Shown in pieces: positions 7,687 through 15,461 of a DNA stretch of 64,000 nucleotides. The translations under genes were made by a program, and so were the position numbers. The notes under the pieces are model-generated. The model saw only the letters and a program-made list of their open reading frames with translations. It was not told where the DNA came from and searched no databases. Numbering within the stretch: position 1 is the stretch's first letter; each line of letters opens with the position of its first letter. The DNA comes from Verrucomicrobiaceae bacterium (GTDB taxonomy: Bacteria; Verrucomicrobiota; Verrucomicrobiia; Verrucomicrobiales; Verrucomicrobiaceae): assembly GCA_016713245.1 (NCBI GenBank), contig JADJPM010000004.1, positions 1,426,001-1,490,000 on the forward strand, written 5' to 3'.

Positions 7687-9345
7687 CTAGGGGTCTTGGG
7701 CGATGAGGCGGAGACGCTCGGCATCTTCGCGGCTCCAGGTGTTGAGTTTGTCCGGATAGACCTCGCGGGCAGTGCGGCGGATGTCCTCGGCATTCGGAGA
7801 GCCGGGGTAAGTGATGCCTTCCCAAACGGCGAGCACACTGGAATCGGCGCGTTCGAGGAGGAGGCGCGGCAGGTGCTGGCAGGTCTCGGCATCGGGCGGG
7901 GGATCGAGATGGAGCCAGACGAGGAGCTGGAGGTATTTTTCGTCAGAGAAGGGCAACTCGGGATTGTGGCCGGAGAGGATGAGCTGGTTGTCGTTCCATT
8001 TACTTTGTTTCACCTGCTCAAAGAGATGGACAATGGCGGTGTTGTGACGGGCAAACTTCTGGGCCTGGGTCTCGCGCCAAGCTTTGCCACTGAGTTCGGG
8101 CACGGGCGGTGCGGGCGGGACAGGGGTGGAGTCTTTTGTTGCCACTGTCGGAGTCTGCTTGGCCGCTGACTCGGATGAAGAAAGCTTGGTGGTGATCGGC
8201 TGGGTGGATTCTGGGGGCGAGAGGTTCAGGGCTTGGCGTGCGGCTTTGAAGAAGTGATGCATGGCATCAGGCGCGAGGAAGAAGTTGAGGCACATCGCGA
8301 AGACGCCGAAGGCCCAGCCGAGGAAGAAGCGTGCGGACGAACTGGCATGTGGCCTTACGCCGAGAGGTGCATCGCCATCATCCGACCATTCGCGATGGGG
8401 CTTCCGAGTGGAGAGGGAGGGGGAGTCTCCCTGCGAATCTGGGGTATCGATTGCAGGGTGGGGGGCAGAGGGCGGTAAGTTGGCGAGCCGGGCTAGAAGA
8501 GCCTGCTCCACGGTGTCTTTTTGAAGGAGGGCATCCCACCAGCAGGCCGGGACAATCTTTTGAACAAGGGGGGCGAGCACCGAATTGGGGCTGAGGTTTT
8601 CGGCGAGCGCTGTGAGGGCCTTTCGCTCTTCGGTGGATTCCCATTTCCAGGCCACACGCGGGCGGCGGAGGCGGGTATCCCAGAGATCGCGGATGTCCTG
8701 CGGGCAACTGGCGAGACTGCGGCCAGCGGCGATCCAGCGTTTCGCATCGGCGAGGGATTCGGCGTGCTCTTCGGAGGCGATTGGCACGGCGGCATTGAGG
8801 AGCTGCTCGGCACGCGAGGGGCGTGTGATGGCGAGCGTGGCCGAGAGGGCGAGCATGACCTCGACAGCGGCGGGGTTCTTCATCGTGCCCTGGGCGGCGA
8901 TGATGGATTCCGCGAGGCGGGAAAGGCGGTGGGTCTCCCCCCGGGTGGCCCATTTGGAGGCGACGGTGCAGGCGACGGCAGCCTGGCCGCATCCCAGCTC
9001 GATGACGAGATCCGGCACGCGGACGAGTTCGGCGAGGCGGTCTTCATTGTCCTCGAAGAGCTCACCGATGAAGGCGCTGGCGGGCACGGCCCAGTCCGGC
9101 TTGGAAAAGGCCTGGACGCAAAAGGCATCGAAGCGCTCCGCCACGCCGGCGTTGTGGCGCAGGGAGCTCATGAGATCGGCGGCCAGCTTGTGGAGCTCGG
9201 TGGGGAGATTGTCGTCGATGAGGACGCGGAGGCGCTGGGTGCGCTCGTCCCAGACGGGATCGAGTTCCACGGTATCGCCAGGGCCTTTCGCCATCACACC
9301 AGAGGCGGAGGTCAAAATGGGGGTGGCTGGGGGCGAATCGGACAT
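7687..9345 (-). CDS. Hypothetical protein with one membrane helix
   Basis: 552 residues, family not recognised. The N-terminal 290 residues are soluble, helix-rich and have no cofactor motif; they include the repeat-like LAESIIAAQGTMKNPAAVEVMLALSATLA. A Pro/Ser-rich linker follows. A single hydrophobic helix lies at about 338-358 (FFLGWAFGVFAMCLNFFLA). The C-terminal 190 residues are probably on the other side of the membrane. There is no signal peptide, so it may be a tail-half-in, single-pass protein. It diverges from the aminotransferase gene to the right. Confidence 0.7.
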   Translation of the reverse strand: MSDSPPATPILTSASGVMAKGPGDTVELDPVWDERTQRLRVLIDDNLPTELHKLAADLMSSLRHNAGVAERFDAFCVQAFSKPDWAVPASAFIGELFEDNEDRLAELVRVPDLVIELGCGQAAVACTVASKWATRGETHRLSRLAESIIAAQGTMKNPAAVEVMLALSATLAITRPSRAEQLLNAAVPIASEEHAESLADAKRWIAAGRSLASCPQDIRDLWDTRLRRPRVAWKWESTEERKALTALAENLSPNSVLAPLVQKIVPACWWDALLQKDTVEQALLARLANLPPSAPHPAIDTPDSQGDSPSLSTRKPHREWSDDGDAPLGVRPHASSSARFFLGWAFGVFAMCLNFFLAPDAMHHFFKAARQALNLSPPESTQPITTKLSSSESAAKQTPTVATKDSTPVPPAPPVPELSGKAWRETQAQKFARHNTAIVHLFEQVKQSKWNDNQLILSGHNPELPFSDEKYLQLLVWLHLDPPPDAETCQHLPRLLLERADSSVLAVWEGITYPGSPNAEDIRRTAREVYPDKLNTWSREDAERLRLIAQDP

Positions 9346-9475
9346 GAGGGGCAGTTTTTACGATGAATCGCCGGGGATGCAATCCGCAGTGCGACGAGAA
9401 TGACGCGGATGTGAACGCTTCCGCTACAAGTGCTGACTGTTGCGGCAGGTGCGAGCGAGGGTGGAAGTGGCCTGC

Positions 9476-10564
9476 ATGGCACTGTATCCTGAATTTCCCG
9501 CCGAGGACCAGCGGCACCATCATGAGGCGCTGATGCTAGCCGTGCAGCGGGTGCTGCAAAGTGGACGCTTCATCCTGGGTGAGGAGGTGAAAGCCTTTGA
9601 GGCGGAGTTCGCGTCGTTTCTCGGCGGTGGCCATGCCGTCGGCGTGGCGAGTGGCACGGATGCTATCGAGCTGCTGCTGCGAGCCAAGGAAATCGGGGCA
9701 GGGGATGGTGTGGTCGTTCCGGCACTGGCTCCTTCGGCGGTGGCGGCGGCGGTGAGGCGGGCGGGAGCACGCGTGGTGCTTGGCGATGTGGAGGACGAGA
9801 TACTCACGCTGTGCCCGCAGTCGCTTCGAGAGGTGCTCAAGAGGCAGCGAGGCATCAAAGCGGTGCTCGCGGTGCATCTTTATGGGCATCCCTGTGATTG
9901 GAAGGCGCTCGAGGAGGTTTGTGAAGGTCACGGCGTGCTTTTGATCGAAGATGCCTCCCAGGCTCACGGGTCTCGTTTCGAGCAAAAAGCCGTCGGAACG
10001 CTCGGCAAGGCCTCAGTGTGGAGTTTTTATCCCACGAAGAATCTGGGCGCTTTGGGCGATGCCGGAGTGGTTTGGACCTCGGAGGCGGGTCTGGCGGAAA
10101 AGCTACGCTGCCTGCGTGAATATGGCTGGCGGCAGCGGCACCTCAGCGAGCTTCCCGGCATCAACAGCCGACTCGATGAGATGCAGGCAGCCATGCTGCG
10201 GGTGAAACTGCCTTCACTGTCAGCGCAGATCGCTAAACGTCGCGAACTGGCTTCGCGTTACCTTTCACGACTTCGCGGCCTGCGGCTGCCGGTGGTGCGG
10301 GAAGGCTGCGAGCATGCGTTTCATCAGTTTGTCATTCGGTCCGAGCATCGGGATGGTTTGCAGGCGCATTTGAAGCATCGCGGCGTGCCTTCCGCGGTGC
10401 TGTATCCGGCGGCGCTGCATCAGCAGCCAGCATTTGCCTGTGTGGAGAGCTTTCCGGTGGCGGAGAAAGCGGTGCGTGAAGTGCTTTCGTTGCCGCTGCA
10501 TCCCTATCTGAGTGAACTGGCCATCGAAGCCGTCTGCGCCGCCGTGGAGGAGTTTCACCCATGA
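9476..10564 (+). CDS. DegT/DnrJ/EryC1 sugar aminotransferase (FdtB/QdtB-like)
   Basis: 362 residues from the ATG at 9476; a TTG at 9440 would add 12 residues. Family marks are GTDAIELLLRA (cofactor phosphate), VHLYGHP, IEDASQAHG (D159, contacts the PLP ring) and the Schiff-base lysine K188 in SFYPTKNLGALGDAG. These fold-type-I PLP enzymes aminate keto sugars on nucleotide carriers. FdtB/QdtB-type members act on 3-keto-6-deoxyhexose-dTDP made by an FdtA-type isomerase, and such an isomerase is encoded at 20651-21097. It overlaps the downstream methyltransferase by 4 bases. The exact sugar (Fuc3N, Qui3N or other) is inference. Confidence 0.88.
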   Translation: MALYPEFPAEDQRHHHEALMLAVQRVLQSGRFILGEEVKAFEAEFASFLGGGHAVGVASGTDAIELLLRAKEIGAGDGVVVPALAPSAVAAAVRRAGARVVLGDVEDEILTLCPQSLREVLKRQRGIKAVLAVHLYGHPCDWKALEEVCEGHGVLLIEDASQAHGSRFEQKAVGTLGKASVWSFYPTKNLGALGDAGVVWTSEAGLAEKLRCLREYGWRQRHLSELPGINSRLDEMQAAMLRVKLPSLSAQIAKRRELASRYLSRLRGLRLPVVREGCEHAFHQFVIRSEHRDGLQAHLKHRGVPSAVLYPAALHQQPAFACVESFPVAEKAVREVLSLPLHPYLSELAIEAVCAAVEEFHP

Positions 10565-11277
10565 AAGCCGGGCAGCATGAACTCATGCGGCAGGTGGAGG
10601 ACGATCACTGGTGGTATCGCGTGCTTCACGAGCAGGTGCTTCGAGTCTTGAGAAGTGCTGTGCCGCCGGGACAAAGCCTGCTCGATGCCGGCTGCGGCAC
10701 CGGCGGCATGCTTTGTCTGCTGAACGAATGGCAGACGCATGGTTGCGACATCGCGGCGGAGGCGGTGGAGCAGTGCCGGGCACGTGGGCTGGTGCGCGTG
10801 GTGGTTTCGAGTGTGCATGCTATGCCGTATGCGGATGAATCCTTCGAGGCGGTGCTGAGTCTCGATGTGCTGTATCATGCGCGGGTGGACGAGCATCTGG
10901 CGCTCTCGGAGCTGCGACGCGTGCTGAAGCGTGGCGGCCTGCTCATTCTGAATGTGCCGGCCTTTGACTGCCTGCGTGGTGCGCATGATGTGGCGGTCGA
11001 TGGCGTGCGCCGCTACCGCCGTGACAGACTGAATCGATTGCTCCGTTCGCACGGCTTTGAAGTCGTGGAGGCGCATTACTGGAATGCCTGGCTCTTCCTG
11101 CCGCTGCTGCTGCGCCGTTGGTTTTCACAATGTGCGGAGGGAGATCTGGCGTTGCCACCGAAGTGGTTGAATGCCCTGCTCACGGCCGGTGGGAGGCTCG
11201 ATGCCGCGCTTTGCCGCCACACGCGGATACCGCTGGGCAGCTCTTTGATGGTCGTGGCGCGTTCGTGTCGTGCGTGA
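10561..11277 (+). CDS. Class I SAM-dependent methyltransferase
   Basis: 238 residues. Motif I is LLDAGCGTGG (residues 40-49); the acidic end of strand 2 is in THGCDIAAEA; AMPYADESFEAVLSLDVLYH is the motif II region; and VLKRGGLLILNVPAFDCLRG is the post-motif of Methyltransf_11-type enzymes. The C-terminus has a short hydrophobic patch (WLFLPLLLRRWF), suggesting membrane association. The start ATG overlaps the aminotransferase stop (ATGA), so translation is probably coupled. A role in modifying the amino-sugar or a lipid-linked glycan is inferred from context. Confidence 0.85.
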   Translation: MKAGQHELMRQVEDDHWWYRVLHEQVLRVLRSAVPPGQSLLDAGCGTGGMLCLLNEWQTHGCDIAAEAVEQCRARGLVRVVVSSVHAMPYADESFEAVLSLDVLYHARVDEHLALSELRRVLKRGGLLILNVPAFDCLRGAHDVAVDGVRRYRRDRLNRLLRSHGFEVVEAHYWNAWLFLPLLLRRWFSQCAEGDLALPPKWLNALLTAGGRLDAALCRHTRIPLGSSLMVVARSCRA

Positions 11278-11322
11278 CGGCTCGGTGGCGGAGGCGATGG
11301 CCTCCATGCGGCCCCTTCGGTG

Positions 11323-11340
11323 GACAGGCGCTGTCTTTTG
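11323..11340 (+). promoter_or_regulatory. Shared TMTC upstream motif, copy 1
   Basis: GACAGGCGCTGTCTTTTG, with GACA/TGTC arms around 5 bases and then TTTTG, ends 37 bases before the ATG at 11378. Motifs of identical length and near-identical sequence precede the two other TMTC-like genes (15408 and 22889). It may be an operator, a promoter element or a small hairpin with a U tract. Confidence 0.55.
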
Positions 11341-11377
11341 CGGGCCGACAGCTCGCCATGCGAGGCTGTGAGTAGCC

Positions 11378-13264
11378 ATGGCAAAGAAAACCAAGCCCAA
11401 GAAACCGCGTGCAAATCCCTCGGTGATCCAGCCGGAGGCTCTGGAGCCTTTGTCGCCATCGCCGCGTCGCTCCTGGTCCACCAGCGTGATGGCCCTGCTC
11501 ATCGCCGCCCTTTGTGCGGGCCTGTATGCCTGGACGGCGGACTTTCCCTTCGAGTATGACGACTACTGCTACATGATCGACAATCCCTGGTTCAAGGCCG
11601 GCCAGCCTTTTGCCCATTGGGCGGACATTCGGTCGTTCGTGCGCCAACCGTTGGAGGCGGTGGACGATCCTGATCTGGCGGTGAACATCGTCATGCGCCC
11701 CATCGCCTACCTCACGCTGCAATGGAATCACCTGCTCGGTGGGTTTGATCCGCGAGGTTTCCGCGTGGTGAACATCCTCATCCATGCCTTGAACGGCTGG
11801 CTGATGTTTTTGCTCGTGCGGCGTGTGGCGGGCAAAGTGCTCACGCGACCGGATTCCGCCCTTTTTGTAGCGGTGGTGGCCGCCTTGGCCTTCACCGTGC
11901 ATCCGCTGGCCACGGAATCCGTCACCTACATCATCCAGCGCTTCACCTCGATGGGGACGGCGCTGTTGCTGGGCTGCCTCGTGCTCTATTTTGCCTCGGT
12001 GGATGCCACGCGAAGGAATCATCGGGTGCTTCTGCGCCTCGGCGCGGTGCTGTGCGCCCTCACCGGCATGCTCGTTAAAGAGGACATCGCCACCGTGCCG
12101 CTGCTCGCCGTCGGGATCGACTGGCTGCTGCTTCGCACCCGTTTCCGCATCGCGCTCTGGCGGGCGCTGCCGCTGCTGCTCTGCCTGCCGTTCGTGCCCG
12201 TGCTCACGCTGATATGCAGCCACTCGCTCGCGGAGGATTCCTGGCATCTCGGCGAGGCCTTTCATCTCGTGAATCGTCAGGACTCGCCCTGGGGGAGCTG
12301 GCAGTATTTGGTGAGCGAACTGCCCGTGATGGTCGAGTATCTGCGCCTCATGGTCTGGCCCACTGGGCAAAACCTGTGCTGGAGACCGCCCTCCTACGAT
12401 TCCCTGCTCGATGGCCCCGTGCTCGGAGCCGTCGCCGTGCTCGGTCTGCTCATCGCAGGCAGCGTGTGGTGTTGGCGCCATTCGGGGAAAGGGCATGGGC
12501 GGCTCGTGGCGGTGTTTTTCGCCTGGTATCTCGTCACCGTCTTCATCTCCTCCGGCCTCGTGCCGCTGCCCAATCTCATGGCAGAGCACCGCGCCTACCT
12601 TCCCTCCGTGGGCATCTTTGTGATGCTCGCCTGCGTGTTGGATGTGCTGCGCACCTGGCGGCCATCGCGTGGGCTTGGCGTCAGTGTTTGCAGCTTTGCC
12701 GCCGTGGCGCTCGCCAGCCTTTCATGGGCCACCTGTGCTCGAAACGAGGTCTGGCGCTCCGCCATCACGCTTTGGCAGGATACCACCACAAAAAGCCCCC
12801 GATGCTACGTCGCCTGGGTAAATCTCGGCACGGCCGAGGTGCGCTATGGAGATCGCTCGAAGGCCGTGAAGGCCTTTCGCCAGGCCGTCGAGATCCGTCC
12901 GCGCGTGCTCATGGGATATTATAACCTCGCCGATTCCCTCGTCTTTCTGCGTCAGTGGACCGATTGCCTGGAGGTCGTGGACGCCGCGCTCGGTGAGGCT
13001 GCGGTGGAGCATCCGCTGGAGGTGCAGATGCTCTATTACAAAGGTCTTTCGCTCGCCGGCATGGGCCGCGTCGATGAAGGGCGGCAGGCCCTCGAGCGCG
13101 TGCTGGAGGCCAGCCCGGATCATTTCTATGCGCACAAGGTCCTCGGTGCCTGCTTCATCGATCTCCGTCAGACGGACAAAGCCCGCGTTTACCTCCAACG
13201 CGCCGTCGAATTGAATGTGAACGACCCCGATCTGCCTGCGCTGATGGCGCAGACCGGGCAGTGA
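11378..13264 (+). CDS. TMTC-like GT-C membrane protein with C-terminal TPRs (copy 1)
   Basis: 628 residues. The cytoplasmic N-terminus is basic (MAKKTKPKKP). About ten hydrophobic segments fill residues 35-455. The first periplasmic loop has the GT-C acidic pair D61-D62 in DFPFEYDDYCYMIDNP. HPLATESVTYIIQRFTSMG and AEHRAYLPSVGIFVML are the bacterial counterparts of the TMTC/DUF1736 signatures. Three or so TPRs follow (about 480-628). Eukaryotic TMTC1-4 are O-mannosyltransferases using dolichol-phosphate mannose; bacterial members are uncharacterised. By analogy this would move a sugar from a polyprenyl carrier to a periplasmic acceptor. Paralogues follow at 15462 and 22940. Confidence 0.82.
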   Translation: MAKKTKPKKPRANPSVIQPEALEPLSPSPRRSWSTSVMALLIAALCAGLYAWTADFPFEYDDYCYMIDNPWFKAGQPFAHWADIRSFVRQPLEAVDDPDLAVNIVMRPIAYLTLQWNHLLGGFDPRGFRVVNILIHALNGWLMFLLVRRVAGKVLTRPDSALFVAVVAALAFTVHPLATESVTYIIQRFTSMGTALLLGCLVLYFASVDATRRNHRVLLRLGAVLCALTGMLVKEDIATVPLLAVGIDWLLLRTRFRIALWRALPLLLCLPFVPVLTLICSHSLAEDSWHLGEAFHLVNRQDSPWGSWQYLVSELPVMVEYLRLMVWPTGQNLCWRPPSYDSLLDGPVLGAVAVLGLLIAGSVWCWRHSGKGHGRLVAVFFAWYLVTVFISSGLVPLPNLMAEHRAYLPSVGIFVMLACVLDVLRTWRPSRGLGVSVCSFAAVALASLSWATCARNEVWRSAITLWQDTTTKSPRCYVAWVNLGTAEVRYGDRSKAVKAFRQAVEIRPRVLMGYYNLADSLVFLRQWTDCLEVVDAALGEAAVEHPLEVQMLYYKGLSLAGMGRVDEGRQALERVLEASPDHFYAHKVLGACFIDLRQTDKARVYLQRAVELNVNDPDLPALMAQTGQ

Positions 13265-13290
13265 GAGTGGCTGCGAAGGATGCGTGATTC

Positions 13291-13355
13291 GTGGCACGGA
13301 GTTTCCATTTCGTGTCTCAAGCTGGTGATGAGCCGCCTCGGAGAGGTGGTGTACG
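13291..13355 (+). repeat. Direct repeat, left copy flanking SulP
   Basis: About 65 bases starting GTGGCACGGAGTTTCC and containing GTGTCTCAAGCT and GATGAGCCGCCTCGGA. It matches 15242-15308 in the same orientation at roughly 80% by eye. The palindrome in this copy (CACGG...CGTG) is degraded. It lies in the 156-base gap between TMTC copy 1 and the convergent SulP gene; nothing else is seen in that gap. Confidence 0.6.
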
Positions 13356-13420
13356 GTTTCACTGGAACATCCGCACCTGAGCCGTGGTGGTTGGCATCAC
13401 GCTGGGTCAGAGTTCGAGAC

Positions 13421-14899
13421 TCAATGAGCCAGCATTTCCTCCAGCACGTCGTCCTTGTCATGCACACCGAGGCGATCCACGAGCGTGGCACTGGCCTGGT
13501 TCAGGCCGAGCACTTCGACCTCGGCTCCTTGTCGGCGGAATTTCAGCACCACTTTGTCCAGCGCCGAGACGGAGGTCAGGTCCCAGCAGTGGGCATGAGT
13601 GACGTCGATGATGACCTTGCTCAGCATCTCCTTGAAATCGAACTGCCGCACAAAGGCATCCGCCGAGGCAAAGAAGATCTGGCCGTGTACCGTGTAGGTG
13701 CGGCACCCTCCGTCGAGGGTGCTGGTCACCCGCATGATTTGGGCGACTTTTCGCGCGAAGGACAGGGCGCTGAGCAATACACCCACGCCGACGCCGAGGG
13801 CCAGATTGTGCGTGAAGACGACGACGGCCACGGTGCTCAGCATCACGATGCTGGAGGTGCGAGGGTGCAGGCGCATGTTATTAAAGGAAGCCCACGAGAA
13901 GGTGCCGATGGAGACCATGATCATCACGGCGACGAGAGCCGGCATGGGGATCTGCTTCACCCACGGATTCAGCACCACCAGCAGGATGAGCAGGAACACA
14001 CCTGCCACGAGGGTGGAAAGCCGCCCACGCCCACCGGACTTCACATTGATGACCGATTGGCCGATCATCGCGCAGCCCGCCATGCCGCCGAAAAGGCCGG
14101 CGACGATGTTCGCGATGCCCTGGCCGCTACACTCGCGGTTCTTATCGCTCGGCGTGTCTGTCATCTCATCGACGATCTGCGCCGTCATCAGGGACTCCAG
14201 CAGCCCCACGGCCGCGAGACCTGCCGAGTAAGGCAGCACGATCCACAGCGTCTCCAGCGTCCACGGCACCTGCGGCCAGAGGAAGATGGGCAGGGAATCC
14301 GGCAGTTCACCCAGATCTCCCACGCGGCGCACATCCAGCTTGAAGACGATGGCGATGAGGGTCATCACGATGATCGCCACCAGCGGTGAGGGCACGGCTT
14401 TGGTCAGCCGTGGCAGCAGGTAAATGATGGCGAGTGAAGCGGCGACCATGGCATACATCGGCAGTCCAGCGCCTTTGAACTCCGGGAGCTGCGCCATGAA
14501 GATCAAAATCGCCAGCGCATTGACGAAGCCGGTCATCACCGACTTCGACACAAAGCGCATCACATCGCCGATGCGCGCCAGCCCCGCGATGATCTGAAAC
14601 ACGCCCGTCAGCAGCGTGGCGACGAGCAGGTAGTGCAGCCCGTGCTCCTTCACCAGTGTCACCATCAGCAGCGCCATCGCGCCCGTGGCAGCGGAGATCA
14701 TGCCGGGCCTGCCGCCGAAGAAAGCCGTGACCACCGCGATGCAAAACGACGCATACAGCCCCACCTTCGGGTCCACGCCTGCGATGATGGAGAAAGCGAT
14801 GGCCTCCGGGATGAGGGCCAGAGCGACGACCGTTCCGGCCAGCAGATCAGCGCGGATGTTGGAGAACCATTCTTGAGAGAGATTTTGGGTGGAGAACAT
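13421..14899 (-). CDS. SulP family anion transporter with STAS domain
   Basis: 492 residues. Residues about 15-380 are the hydrophobic SulP core, with the family signature ADLLAGTVVALALIPEAIAF near the N-terminus, CAMIGQSVINVKSGGRGRLS and multiple helices. The C-terminal STAS domain (about 385-492) ends HAHCWDLTSVSALDKVVLKF and ASATLVDRLGVHDKDD. SulP proteins carry sulfate, bicarbonate or other anions, often Na- or H-coupled; the substrate cannot be read from the sequence. The gene lies antisense within the glycan region, between two direct repeats, so it may be a later insertion there. Confidence 0.92.
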   Translation of the reverse strand: MFSTQNLSQEWFSNIRADLLAGTVVALALIPEAIAFSIIAGVDPKVGLYASFCIAVVTAFFGGRPGMISAATGAMALLMVTLVKEHGLHYLLVATLLTGVFQIIAGLARIGDVMRFVSKSVMTGFVNALAILIFMAQLPEFKGAGLPMYAMVAASLAIIYLLPRLTKAVPSPLVAIIVMTLIAIVFKLDVRRVGDLGELPDSLPIFLWPQVPWTLETLWIVLPYSAGLAAVGLLESLMTAQIVDEMTDTPSDKNRECSGQGIANIVAGLFGGMAGCAMIGQSVINVKSGGRGRLSTLVAGVFLLILLVVLNPWVKQIPMPALVAVMIMVSIGTFSWASFNNMRLHPRTSSIVMLSTVAVVVFTHNLALGVGVGVLLSALSFARKVAQIMRVTSTLDGGCRTYTVHGQIFFASADAFVRQFDFKEMLSKVIIDVTHAHCWDLTSVSALDKVVLKFRRQGAEVEVLGLNQASATLVDRLGVHDKDDVLEEMLAH

Positions 14900-14927
14900 G
14901 AAGACGAGCTATCACGGAAGATGAAAA

Positions 14928-14982
14928 GGCTCTCCGCCGCCCGTGTGCCGGGGAGAGCCGCAGGCACCGCCCGAAAAAGGGC
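14928..14982 (-). promoter_or_regulatory. Structured 5' leader of sulP with terminator-like hairpin
   Basis: On the minus strand, upstream of the SulP start at 14899, a short GCCC/GGGC hairpin (14969-14982) is followed by an 8-bp stem GGCTCTCC/GGAGAGCC (14928-14959) and then TTTT. Further upstream (to about 15040) the phrase GGTGCCT...GCGGCT occurs twice. This could be an attenuator or riboswitch-like leader, or just a terminator. No known RNA family was recognised. The rest of 14983-15241 shows no convincing gene. Confidence 0.4.
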
Positions 14983-15241
14983 CGATGCGAGAAATGAAGC
15001 GTCAAGCCGCTAAGGCACCGGCCCGCACCTTCCATTCAGGTGGAGACCGTCGGAGAGCGAGTTGGGAGGAAACGAGAAGCGCTTCAAAACAGGGCGCGGA
15101 TACTCGGGAGATGCATCCCGCATGCAAGCCACGATTGCCCTCGTGGGTGCTGCTGTCGTCCGTGACTCCGTTCGCGGCGATTAGAGACTGAAATGGAGAG
15201 CCTTATTGAGGGGCGAAAGCCTCGTGGATGGCCTTCTTGCC

Positions 15242-15308
15242 GTAGCACGGACTTTCCAGTCCGTGTCTCAAGCTTTGGGGATGAGCCGCCTCGGATGGGC
15301 AGTGCACG
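15242..15308 (+). repeat. Direct repeat, right copy flanking SulP, with CACGGACT hairpin
   Basis: It begins GTAGCACGGACTTTCC and has an intact palindrome CACGGACT-ttcc-AGTCCGTG, then GTCTCAAGCT and GATGAGCCGCCTCGGA as in the copy at 13291. It lies upstream of TMTC copy 2. Bases 15309-15407 are G-rich without a supported gene. Confidence 0.65.
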
Positions 15309-15407
15309 CTAGCCGCGACGGTCTTTGTAGCGGTGGGCTTGAAGGCGGGGTGGAAGGATGAGGGACGGGAGGTGGGGGCGTGGCGGGCGGCGGGTGGCGT
15401 GGTGGCG

Positions 15408-15425
15408 GACGGGGGCTGTCTTTTG
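15408..15425 (+). promoter_or_regulatory. Shared TMTC upstream motif, copy 2
   Basis: GACGGGGGCTGTCTTTTG ends 36 bases before the ATG at 15462. It is the same length as copies 1 and 3. Bases GAC and TGTCTTTTG are identical in all three; here the fourth base of the left arm is G, so the arm is imperfect. Confidence 0.5.
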
Positions 15426-15461
15426 ATGGCGGGGGCGGTTTCGTGGCAGTCTGGCGGTGTT

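Noticed and set aside
9410..9430. GCTTCCGCTAC resembling the end of the 56669 repeat
   Set aside because: Too short and lacks the opposite GTAGC end; could be chance.
15333..15461. N-terminal extension of TMTC copy 2 from GTG 15333
   Set aside because: It passes through the shared upstream motif and has no counterpart in the paralogues.
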